Assembly: GCA_021735405.1 (NCBI GenBank)
Contig: JAIPHC010000006.1
Location: 1 to 32,089, forward strand
From: Candidatus Omnitrophota bacterium
GTDB taxonomy: Bacteria > Omnitrophota > Gorgyraeia > Duberdicusellales > 4484-171
Reading direction: 5' to 3'
Length of the DNA: 32,089 nucleotides
Positions within the stretch are counted from its first letter, which is position 1. Each line of letters opens with the position of its first letter. The notes beneath the pieces were generated by a model. It made no database searches. It was not told the DNA's origin and saw only the letters and a program-made list of their open reading frames with translations. This document shows, in pieces, positions 17,142 to 25,508 of this stretch. Made by a program: the position numbers and the translations under genes.

Positions 17142-17266
17142 GAAAGGACGACAGACGAAGGACGAATACCAAAATGAACACAATAATTACTAATAAAAAT
17201 AAAAAACAAATGCTAATTGCTAAAAATAAATCATCCATCGTCTATCGTCTATCATCTATCGTCCCT
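17142..17266. repeat. CGTCTAT-type short tandem repeat with opposing ACGA-rich arm (inverted repeat pair)
   Basis: gaaaggacgacagacgaaggacga (17142-17165) versus tcatccatcgtctatcgtctatcatctatcgtcc (17231-17264); the second arm is largely the reverse complement of the first. Confidence 0.65.
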
Positions 17267-19519
17267 CGGTTGATGATTACCTTTATTGCCCTCTGCCTTC
17301 TGCCCACGTTATGTTACGGGCAGGATTCGGGCCAATTTGTAAATAAAGGCTGGTCAGCCCTGGGTAAACGCAACTTTGATAAAGTACATCAAATTACCGA
17401 TAAATGTATCCAAACCTATCAAGAAAAAGCAAAAAAACAAGCCAGCAAATTAAATAGCTTTCCGGCTAAAGGCGAAGAAGATCAATATGAGACCATGAAC
17501 AATGCGGCTACTTGTTATTTTATAAAAGGTGAAGCCTACATGCGCGAAGAAAAGAAAGAAAAAGCTATAGAAACTTTTCAAAAAGTTGTCCAGGATTATC
17601 CTTATGCCCAAAGTTTTGACCCGCGCGGCTGGTATTGGTCAATAAAGGAAAAAGCCGAGAGCTCAATCAACAAACTGATAACCGGAAAAATAGAAGAGCA
17701 AGAGCAAGAAGAGGTAGTTATCACCAAGGTAAAACTTTATGATCCCGGCCAAAGCCTGCCGATAGATTATCAAAAATTCGGTAAATTTAAAAACGCCGGA
17801 ACAGCAGATTATGAATATGTTATCGAAAAACCAATCGAATTGGCTGAGGCCGCGGGCGAAGGAATTTATCCTAACACAAGTTCGGTTAAGTTTGACCCCC
17901 GCTATCAAGAAATAAAAGATAAACTTTATAAGATTGACCATTGGGAAGTACTAAATTCCCGTAATTTGAATGCTGCTTTTTATAAATGGATAAAAGCTCC
18001 CGAACCAGCCGGAATACGCCAATTCTATATCGCAGAGATCTTAGAAAAAAGCGGATTAATCGAACATGCAATAAAAGCTTATTATGCTGTTTTAGTCCAT
18101 TTTCCCAAAACTTACGGCTGGACCTACTGGAATACCCCTTGGTATGTAGGAAACGCTGCGCTTTATCGAATAAAATACCTTCTCCGGAAACATCCTGAAT
18201 TAAATTTAAAATTAGAAAATGCTGAGATTAAAATAGATAATGGTTTTAATAATAATATCCGCGATGATCTTTTTATTGTTAACCCGGGAAGGCTGGTGAA
18301 AAGATCATTTTGGAAAAAGATATTTTCTAAAAAATGTAATTCGAAAAAAAGAAAATTAGGCGAAATCGTAAAAACTTCCGGCAAAACCATAAAATTAGCC
18401 CAATATAAAAACGGTGATTGGCAGTTATTTGTAGAAGGAAAACCCTTTATCCTAAAAGCGATAACTTATGATCCAACCCGAGTCGGTGAATCTCCTGATG
18501 AAGGGACTTTAGAAGACTGGACAACTCAAGACGTAAACAATAATGGCTTAATCGACGGGCCTTATGAAGCCTGGGTCGATAAAAATAAGAATAATAAAAA
18601 AGACAAAAACGAAAAAAAGATAGGCGACTTTCAATTAATGAAAAATATGGGGGTAAACGCAATCAGGCTTTACCACCAGCCCTTTATGAGGAATAAAAAA
18701 ATTATTGGACAAATGTATGAAAAATATGGTATATATACTTTAATAGGCAACTTTTTGGGTAAATACACATTAGGAAGTGGAGCTGACTGGGAAGAGGGCA
18801 CCGATTACGACAACCCCGCCCATCAAAAAAATATGCTTAAAAGCGTAAAAGAAATGGTAGAAACCTGGAAAGACGAGGATGCTATCTTAATTTGGATTTT
18901 GGGTAATGAAAATGTCTACGGCTTAGGCTGTAACGCCGACAAAAAACCAGCCAGTTTTTTTAAATTTGCAAATAAAGCTGCAAAGTTAATAAAAAAACTC
19001 GACCCTAAAAAACGGCCGGTTGCTATCGCTTCGGGAGACAGCCTCTACCTTGACCTTTTTGCCAAATATTGCCCGGATATCGATATATTCGGAACAAATT
19101 CCTATCGGGGTAAATATGGTTTTTTAGGGTTATTTGAAGACATAAAGAGAATTTCCGGTAAACCGGCAATAATTACCGAATATGGAGCGCCGTCTTACGG
19201 TAGAGGATATACGAACAAAGAAGCTCAAAGCTTTCAAGCTGAATACCACAACGGTTGCTGGTACGACCTAAAATGTAATTCAGCCGGTTACGGAGCCGGT
19301 AACGTCTTAGGCGGAGTTGTTTTTGAATGGCTTGATGAATGGTGGAAAGCATATGAACCGCACTACCATGATAAAAAAGGGCTTTTTAGCGGGCCTTTTT
19401 TAGACGGATATATGTACGAAGAATGGTTAGGGGTAATGAGCCAGGGAGATGGCAGTAAATCACCGTTTTTAAGACAGCCAAAAAAATCTTATTTTAAATA
19501 TAAAGAACTATGGAACTAA
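17174..19519 (+). CDS. Secreted protein with N-terminal TPR-like region and C-terminal clan GH-A-like glycoside hydrolase domain
   Basis: AEAYMREEKKEKAIETFQKVVQDYP-type TPR segment (read as GEAYMREEKKEKAIETFQKVVQDYP); LIWILGNENVYG (acid/base) and AIITEYGAPSYG (nucleophile); FEWLDEWWK. Start uncertain: signal-peptide-like MITFIALCLLPTLCYG begins at 17273. Confidence 0.75.
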   Translation: MNTIITNKNKKQMLIAKNKSSIVYRLSSIVPRLMITFIALCLLPTLCYGQDSGQFVNKGWSALGKRNFDKVHQITDKCIQTYQEKAKKQASKLNSFPAKGEEDQYETMNNAATCYFIKGEAYMREEKKEKAIETFQKVVQDYPYAQSFDPRGWYWSIKEKAESSINKLITGKIEEQEQEEVVITKVKLYDPGQSLPIDYQKFGKFKNAGTADYEYVIEKPIELAEAAGEGIYPNTSSVKFDPRYQEIKDKLYKIDHWEVLNSRNLNAAFYKWIKAPEPAGIRQFYIAEILEKSGLIEHAIKAYYAVLVHFPKTYGWTYWNTPWYVGNAALYRIKYLLRKHPELNLKLENAEIKIDNGFNNNIRDDLFIVNPGRLVKRSFWKKIFSKKCNSKKRKLGEIVKTSGKTIKLAQYKNGDWQLFVEGKPFILKAITYDPTRVGESPDEGTLEDWTTQDVNNNGLIDGPYEAWVDKNKNNKKDKNEKKIGDFQLMKNMGVNAIRLYHQPFMRNKKIIGQMYEKYGIYTLIGNFLGKYTLGSGADWEEGTDYDNPAHQKNMLKSVKEMVETWKDEDAILIWILGNENVYGLGCNADKKPASFFKFANKAAKLIKKLDPKKRPVAIASGDSLYLDLFAKYCPDIDIFGTNSYRGKYGFLGLFEDIKRISGKPAIITEYGAPSYGRGYTNKEAQSFQAEYHNGCWYDLKCNSAGYGAGNVLGGVVFEWLDEWWKAYEPHYHDKKGLFSGPFLDGYMYEEWLGVMSQGDGSKSPFLRQPKKSYFKYKELWN

Positions 19520-19563
19520 CTGGTTAACCAATAACCAATTAACCAAAACAAAAGGAGGTTTAG

Positions 19564-20748
19564 ATGAAAAGGATAAGTTTACTTACACTATTAGGAGCAT
19601 TTTTGATTCTAATATTATCGGCGGGAGCGCAAAATGCAGCTTGTGAAACAGAAAATTTCTATATTTACGCCGATAAAAATTCACCTAAAAATCATTTTAT
19701 CCCTTCCGGTTGGATGGGAGACACCAATGATTTAGCTTTTAACGATCAGGCTACCGAAGAAGCTTTATCCGGCGGAACATCGATTAAATTAACTTACGAC
19801 CCGGAAAAAGGACAAGGACAGGGTTGGGCCGGAATTTATTGGCAATCAGCTCAAAACAATTGGGGCACCCGGGATTCCGGTTATGATTTATCTAAATACA
19901 ATAAATTAGTTTTTTCAGCTAAAGGAGCCGAAGGGGGAGAAGTAATAACCGGAGTAAAAGTAGGTGGCTTAACTACCATCGGGTCAACCGGAGAACCAGT
20001 CCCTTACCCTGATACTACAAATACAGAATCAGGGCCGATTAGAGTTACCGATAGCTGGCAGGAATATCAAGTAAATTTAGCCGATCAAGACCTCTCTTAT
20101 ATAAACGGAGGGCTTGCAATAATTTTTAACTCGGATCATGCAGAGGAAGGGCAATCTATCTATATCGACGATATCCGCTACAGCTACGATCCTGATTTAA
20201 CTGCCGAGGATGATTCTACGAATTTCCCTTTCTATGTTTACGCCGACAGCAGCTCTTTAGATAATCATTTTATTCCTTCTGGCTGGATGCCCGCTACAGC
20301 GGCGAAGGACATCCGCTTAAATACCAACTGGAAAAACTTACCCTTTAGCGGTAGTACTTGTATCAGGGTTGAGTATGAAAACAACTCTGGAACCCGCTGG
20401 GCCGGAATTTACTGGCAGCAGCCAGCTAATAATTGGGGTACGGTGCCTAAAGCCGGCTATGACCTCCAAGGAGCCCAAAAGCTTACCTTCTGGGCCAGAG
20501 GCGACCAAGGCGGAGAAGTCATCTATGAATTTAAGATGGGTGGGTTATCCAGCGGCCAATATCCTGATTCTGACAGCGCAAGTATAGGCCCGATCGAGCT
20601 TTCAAAAGAATGGGAAAAGTATGAGATTGACTTACGCGGCAGGGACCTTTCTTATGTAATCGGCGGCTTCGCATGGGCAACCAACATTGACGTTAACGAT
20701 CCCGAAGGTATAGTTTTCTATATCGACGAAATTAAGTACGAAAAATAA
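19564..20748 (+). CDS. Secreted protein with two tandem homologous beta-rich (carbohydrate-binding-like) domains
   Basis: Signal peptide; domain 1 YIYADKNSPKNHFIPSGWMG...GWAGIYWQSAQNNWGT...SIYIDDIRYSYD and domain 2 YVYADSSSLDNHFIPSGWMP...RWAGIYWQQPANNWGT...VFYIDEIKYEK. Confidence 0.8.
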   Translation: MKRISLLTLLGAFLILILSAGAQNAACETENFYIYADKNSPKNHFIPSGWMGDTNDLAFNDQATEEALSGGTSIKLTYDPEKGQGQGWAGIYWQSAQNNWGTRDSGYDLSKYNKLVFSAKGAEGGEVITGVKVGGLTTIGSTGEPVPYPDTTNTESGPIRVTDSWQEYQVNLADQDLSYINGGLAIIFNSDHAEEGQSIYIDDIRYSYDPDLTAEDDSTNFPFYVYADSSSLDNHFIPSGWMPATAAKDIRLNTNWKNLPFSGSTCIRVEYENNSGTRWAGIYWQQPANNWGTVPKAGYDLQGAQKLTFWARGDQGGEVIYEFKMGGLSSGQYPDSDSASIGPIELSKEWEKYEIDLRGRDLSYVIGGFAWATNIDVNDPEGIVFYIDEIKYEK

Positions 20749-20757
20749 AACAAAGGA

Positions 20758-22023
20758 GTGAGAATTATTAAGCCAAAAATAAAATATACAAAGTGGATCT
20801 TCTTTGCGCTTTTTCTTGGTTTCTGCTCGCTTAACAATAGTTATGCTCAAGCAAAAAGGGTAGAAATCAAAAAAAATGAGCAGGGAGGTTACACTTTGTA
20901 TATTGAGCAAGAACCTTTTTTCTCAAAAGGCGTAATTTACAATCCAACCCCAATCGGAAAAGGACCCGGCTACAATTTTTTTACCCACCGCCCAAAAGCC
21001 TGGACTCAAGTTGACGGAAAACTTATGGCTGATTTAGGAATAAATGCGGTAAGAGTTTATTCAACCGGAGACGATATCGAAGCAATGAAAGAGTTTATCA
21101 GCGGCCTTTATCAAAAGTATGGGATTTATACCGCAGTCAGCGACTGGCTTGGCCTCTGGGACCAGCCGCGGGCAAATTATGCTGACCCTGATTTTCGCAA
21201 AGCAACCAAAAAAAGAATATTAAGGATTGTTAATGAGCTAAAAGACCAAGAAGGGCTTTTGCTCTGGATTTTAGGCAATGAAAACAATTATACTTTTTCT
21301 GGAAAAATCGGGTTTTGGACTTCTCCTGAAATAGAAAAAATTGATAAAATATATGAAAAACAACAAAAAAGAGCCGAAATTTACTATTCTTTTATTGATG
21401 AACTGGCGGCTGAGATTAAAGAAGCAGACCCTAACCACCCGGTTGCCTTAGGCAATGGTGAATCCAGTTTTCTTGATATCGCTGCGGAAAATTGCCCAAA
21501 CATAGATCTATTAGCGATTATAATTTATCGCGGCAGAACTTTTGGAAATATTTTCGAAAACATTCGCAACATTTTTGATAAACCGATTATTCTTTCCGAG
21601 TTCGGCTGTGATTCTTACGACGCCTACCGAAAAAAAGAAAATCAAAATATTCAATCCGATTTTATTCTGGACCAATGGAAAAGAATTTACAACAATAGCA
21701 CTATAAGCGGTAATCAAACCGGCAATGTCTTAGGCGGATTCCTTTTTGAGTGGACCGATGAATGGTGGAAATTTAACGAAGGTCATCCGGAGGGCTGGTC
21801 AGAGCACAACCCGCAAGCCGGCTGGTCAAACGGATCTTACTATTATGACATTCGAGCCAAGCACAACCTAAACATGAACGAAGAATGGTTTGGTATCGTA
21901 TCTTTACAAAAACGCCAAGAGAATGGCTTAAATAAAAGGATGCCGAAAAAGGCTTATTTTGACTTAAAAGAATATTTTCAAAAAATAGAAGAAAGAAGAG
22001 TTTTACCTGCCGAAAATAAATAG
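20758..22023 (+). CDS. Secreted clan GH-A-like glycoside hydrolase, paralogue of the 17174-19519 C-terminal domain
   Basis: Signal peptide; LLWILGNENNYTF, PIILSEFGCDSYD, FEWTDEWWKFNEG. Start codon uncertain (GTG overlaps the SD). Confidence 0.75.
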   Translation: MRIIKPKIKYTKWIFFALFLGFCSLNNSYAQAKRVEIKKNEQGGYTLYIEQEPFFSKGVIYNPTPIGKGPGYNFFTHRPKAWTQVDGKLMADLGINAVRVYSTGDDIEAMKEFISGLYQKYGIYTAVSDWLGLWDQPRANYADPDFRKATKKRILRIVNELKDQEGLLLWILGNENNYTFSGKIGFWTSPEIEKIDKIYEKQQKRAEIYYSFIDELAAEIKEADPNHPVALGNGESSFLDIAAENCPNIDLLAIIIYRGRTFGNIFENIRNIFDKPIILSEFGCDSYDAYRKKENQNIQSDFILDQWKRIYNNSTISGNQTGNVLGGFLFEWTDEWWKFNEGHPEGWSEHNPQAGWSNGSYYYDIRAKHNLNMNEEWFGIVSLQKRQENGLNKRMPKKAYFDLKEYFQKIEERRVLPAENK

Positions 22024-22033
22024 CTTGCCGTAG

Positions 22034-22669
22034 ATGAATAAACTCTGGTTAAATTCTTTATTATTATCAATTCTAGCCCATTTCTTAGTTTTTTCTTTTT
22101 TTTTCTTTTCTCCTTTTTCGCCAACAATAAAAAAAACCAACCAAGAAATTAAAAAAATCGAAATTATCCCCGAAGAACCGGAAAAAAAAATAAAAACTCC
22201 TCAGCAGCAAGAAAAAAATTTAGGGAAAAAAGAACCTCTTCCTTATAAAGAAAATATTATCGATAAACTGTTAAATTTAGGCAAATCAAACCCCTCTCTG
22301 GATAAAATAAAACCTATTCAGGATCAAACCGGCGATATACTTTTATCAAACTTAGTCAAGAAAGAGAACTTGCAAAATAATTCTGCTTATATGAATTATT
22401 ACCGGATGATCCGTGAAAAAATAAGAAAAAAAGCTTATCAGCGCTATAGAGGCCAAAATCGGGGTAAAGTTTACTTAAACTTTCAAGTTGGCAAAAGTGG
22501 AGCTCTCCAAGCGATAAAAGTAGGGAAACAATCTATAAAAAATTTAAACCTTAAAAAAATCGCCCTTAACAGCGTCAAAGATTCTGCCCCTTTTCCGCCG
22601 TTTCCAAAAGAACTAAAAAACTATCCCCGGCTTCAATTTAATATATCTATTTATTTCAAAAATGATTAA
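22034..22669 (+). CDS. TonB-family C-terminal domain protein
   Basis: N-terminal TM, Lys/Pro/Glu-rich spacer, GKVYLNFQVGKSGALQAIKVGKQS...PFPPFPKEL TonB-type C-terminus. Confidence 0.8.
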   Translation: MNKLWLNSLLLSILAHFLVFSFFFFSPFSPTIKKTNQEIKKIEIIPEEPEKKIKTPQQQEKNLGKKEPLPYKENIIDKLLNLGKSNPSLDKIKPIQDQTGDILLSNLVKKENLQNNSAYMNYYRMIREKIRKKAYQRYRGQNRGKVYLNFQVGKSGALQAIKVGKQSIKNLNLKKIALNSVKDSAPFPPFPKELKNYPRLQFNISIYFKND

Positions 22670-22683
22670 TTAATTTAACAGGG

Positions 22684-22712
22684 TTGACATTTTAGCTTTC
22701 CGCTGTTATTTT
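22684..22712 (+). promoter_or_regulatory. Candidate sigma70-type promoter for the MEMO-family gene
   Basis: TTGACA (22684-22689), 17 nt spacer, TATTTT (22707-22712); ATG at 22720. Confidence 0.5.
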
Positions 22713-22719
22713 ATTTTCT

Positions 22720-23523
22720 ATGATAAGAAAGCCCATAGCTAATGGCCGGTTTTATCCTAATAAAAAAGAAGAGCTTAATTCTTTGATAAAAGAATTGGGG
22801 CTTGTAGAAACTCAGTCTCGCTGCCGGGCAAAAGGAGTTATAATGCCTCATGCCGGCTATCCTTTTTCCGGCAAGGTTGCTGCTGTTACTATCTCTAAAA
22901 TAGCCGCAGTAAAAAATATAATAATGCTGGGGCCCAATCATACTGGTTTAGGTGAGGATTTTTCTTTATCTAACGCTCAAAGCTGGCAAACCCCTTACGG
23001 AGAAGTTAAAATTAATCAAATTCTATCTGAAAAAATACTAAACGCCGGCGGTTGTGTGCAAAAAGATTCATTAGCTCACAAAGAAGAACATTCATTAGAA
23101 GTAGAGTTACCGATTTTGCAATACTTCTTTAAGGATTTTCAAATCGTACCTATATCCTGTAAAAATGCCGATAGAGAAACCTACCAACAAGTTGCAAGCC
23201 AGATAAGAGAGGGCATAAAAAAAGATTTACCTGACACCTTGGTTTTGGCATCGACCGATTTAACCCATTACGAACCCGACTCGATAGCCAGAAAAAAAGA
23301 CCGAAAAGTTATCGAATCTATCGTCGATTTAAACCCGGATAAATTAATAACCGAAACTGAAAAAAATCATATTACAATGTGCGGAGTCGCCCCGGTCGCA
23401 ATTATGCTTTACTGCCTCAGGAGCTCATTAAAGAAAGCCGAAGTTGCGCTCTATGAAACTAGCGGCGATGCGGGCGGCGATTACAATTCGGTTGTAGGCT
23501 ATGTGGGAATAATTCTTAAATAA
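22720..23523 (+). CDS. MEMO1 family / AmmeMemoRadiSam system protein B
   Basis: RKPIANGRFYPNKKEEL, VIMPHAGYPFSGKVAA, GPNHTGLGEDF, KEEHSLEVELPILQYF, STDLTHYEP, CGVAPVAIMLY. Confidence 0.93.
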   Translation: MIRKPIANGRFYPNKKEELNSLIKELGLVETQSRCRAKGVIMPHAGYPFSGKVAAVTISKIAAVKNIIMLGPNHTGLGEDFSLSNAQSWQTPYGEVKINQILSEKILNAGGCVQKDSLAHKEEHSLEVELPILQYFFKDFQIVPISCKNADRETYQQVASQIREGIKKDLPDTLVLASTDLTHYEPDSIARKKDRKVIESIVDLNPDKLITETEKNHITMCGVAPVAIMLYCLRSSLKKAEVALYETSGDAGGDYNSVVGYVGIILK

Positions 23524-23545
23524 ATTTATCAAGGAGGGACGCCTT

Positions 23546-23887
23546 ATGGACGAATCAGCCAAAAAAAGAGTTGACCAAAACTGGAAAGAACAGGTAAGCA
23601 AAGAGAAACAAAACTATCAACAAAAGGATGAACCTTACCACAAGCCGAATTTTAAAATATTTCTTTCTTCCTTAAGCATGCAGGCAATGATTGCCTTAGG
23701 CCGCTTGGAAAACCCCGTTACGAAAAAGACCGAAAAAAACTTTGATCAAGCCCGCTATCTGATTGATACATTGGAAATTATCGAAACCAAAACAAAAAAT
23801 AATTTAGATCAGGAAGAAACAAAATTGCTTTCTGAATCATTGTTTAGCCTAAGAATGGCCTATCTGGAGGAAAGAAAAAATGGATAA
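23546..23887 (+). CDS. DUF1844 family protein
   Basis: FKIFLSSLSMQAMIALGRLENPVTKKTEKNFDQARYLIDTLEIIETKTKNNLDQEE matches the DUF1844 pattern. Confidence 0.8.
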   Translation: MDESAKKRVDQNWKEQVSKEKQNYQQKDEPYHKPNFKIFLSSLSMQAMIALGRLENPVTKKTEKNFDQARYLIDTLEIIETKTKNNLDQEETKLLSESLFSLRMAYLEERKNG

Positions 23888-24038
23888 AGAACTTTTAAAA
23901 ATTTTAGCCTGCCCGGTTTGCAAAGCAAGTGTAGAAGCCGTTAACAATAAAATAATTTGTAAAAAATGCGGAAAAAAATACCCGATAAGAGACGGTATTC
24001 CAATCATGCTGGAAGAGGAGGCAGAAAACGATGAATAA
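23880..24038 (+). CDS. Trm112-like zinc-ribbon small protein (52 aa)
   Basis: MDKELLKILACPVCKASVEAVNNKIICKKCGKKYPIRDGIPIMLEEEAENDE*: two CxxC knuckles and IRDGIPIML typical of the family. Absent from the ORF track (too short); overlaps both neighbours. Confidence 0.88.
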   Translation: MDKELLKILACPVCKASVEAVNNKIICKKCGKKYPIRDGIPIMLEEEAENDE

Positions 24039-24468
24039 AAAAATTCTTGTGCTGCACGGGCCGAATCTTCATCTCTTAGGCCAAAGAGAACCGGATGTTT
24101 ACGGCAAAACCAGCCTGGAAAAGATCAATAAAAAAATAAAAGCCAAAGCAAAAAATGCTGGAATTGCCGTCGATACCTACCAATCAAACCAAGAAGGCCA
24201 AATTATCGATAAAATCACAAAAAGCAACTATGACTTAATCATTATAAACCCGGCCGCCTACACCCACACATCAATAGCCATAAGGGACGCTTTAGCCGCA
24301 ATAAAAAAACCGGCAATCGAAGTTCATCTTTCCAATATCTACAAAAGAGAAGATTTTAGAAAAAAATCCTTAATCAGCGGTGTTGTTTTGGGAACGATAA
24401 GCGGCTTTGGCGAAAATAGTTATTATTTGGCAATTGATGCAGCCGCGGCTATTTTCAACAAAGATTAA
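24031..24468 (+). CDS. aroQ: Type II 3-dehydroquinate dehydratase
   Basis: VLHGPNLHLLGQREPDVYG, NQEGQIIDKI, INPAAYTHTSIAIRDAL, VHLSNIYKREDFRKKS. Confidence 0.96.
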   Translation: MNKKILVLHGPNLHLLGQREPDVYGKTSLEKINKKIKAKAKNAGIAVDTYQSNQEGQIIDKITKSNYDLIIINPAAYTHTSIAIRDALAAIKKPAIEVHLSNIYKREDFRKKSLISGVVLGTISGFGENSYYLAIDAAAAIFNKD

Positions 24469-25508
24469 TGAAAAAAAGAATTCGTAACCTTGCAAAGATT
24501 ATTAATAAAAAAAAGCTTGATGGTTTTTTAACTAAAAATCAAGCTAATATCAGGTATCTAACCGGCCTGGAACAGCCGGAGGGCTGGCTGCTTTGCTCCC
24601 GCAACCAAGAACTTATTTTTTTTACAAACCCAATTTCTCCTAAACCAATAAAAGACAAATCTTACTTAAAAACGATAATAGTTAAAAATAGCTTTTTTAA
24701 ACAAATAAGCTTATCAGCAAAAAAGATAAAATTAAAAAAGATAGGGTTTTCTGGTAACGACTTAAGCTTAAATTGTTATCAAAAATTAAAAGACAGTCTG
24801 AATATAAAAAAAATTGATTTGGTCTCCGGCGGAGCTTTGATAGAAAAACTACGAATGCGCAAAGATAAAAAGGAAATAAAACTAATAAAAAAAGCGGCCT
24901 CTTTTAGCCTGGAAGCCTTTGATTATGCCAAAGAGATTTTTAGCCAAACTATGACCGAAAAAGATTTAAGTATCGAAATTGAACGTTTTTTAAAAATAAA
25001 AGCGGATAATCAAATAGCTTTCCCGATAATTGTTGCTTCCGGTAAAAATAGCATATTTACCCACCATAATCCCAAAGAAACTTTGATTAATAATTATTTC
25101 CTAATTGACTTAGGCGCAATGCATTATGGATATTGTGCTGACTTGACAAGAATATTTTTTTGGGGTAAAATGCCTCCGCTTTTCCAAAAAGCTTATAATA
25201 CAATAAAAAAAGCGCAAGCGGCAGCAATCAGCCGGATTAAAGAAGGTAAAAAAGCTTCCGACATTGACAAAGCAGCCCGGGATGTAATCAGCAAAAACGG
25301 CTTCGGTAAATACTTTACTCACGGCTTAGGCCATGGGGTGGGCTTAGAGGTCCACGAACCGCCGTATCTTAAACCAGGCCAGAATGAAATTTTAAAAGAA
25401 GGGATGGTTGTAACTATCGAGCCGGGAATATACTATAAAAACCAATTTGGAATTCGTTTGGAAAACATGGTAATAGTCAAAGCAAAAAAAGCAGAGGTGA
25501 TAGCTTGA
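24468..25508 (+). CDS. Xaa-Pro peptidase (M24 family)
   Basis: LIDLGAMHYGYCADLTRIFFWG, FTHGLGHGVGLEVHEPPYL, VVTIEPGIYY, IRLENMV. Confidence 0.93.
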   Translation: MKKRIRNLAKIINKKKLDGFLTKNQANIRYLTGLEQPEGWLLCSRNQELIFFTNPISPKPIKDKSYLKTIIVKNSFFKQISLSAKKIKLKKIGFSGNDLSLNCYQKLKDSLNIKKIDLVSGGALIEKLRMRKDKKEIKLIKKAASFSLEAFDYAKEIFSQTMTEKDLSIEIERFLKIKADNQIAFPIIVASGKNSIFTHHNPKETLINNYFLIDLGAMHYGYCADLTRIFFWGKMPPLFQKAYNTIKKAQAAAISRIKEGKKASDIDKAARDVISKNGFGKYFTHGLGHGVGLEVHEPPYLKPGQNEILKEGMVVTIEPGIYYKNQFGIRLENMVIVKAKKAEVIA

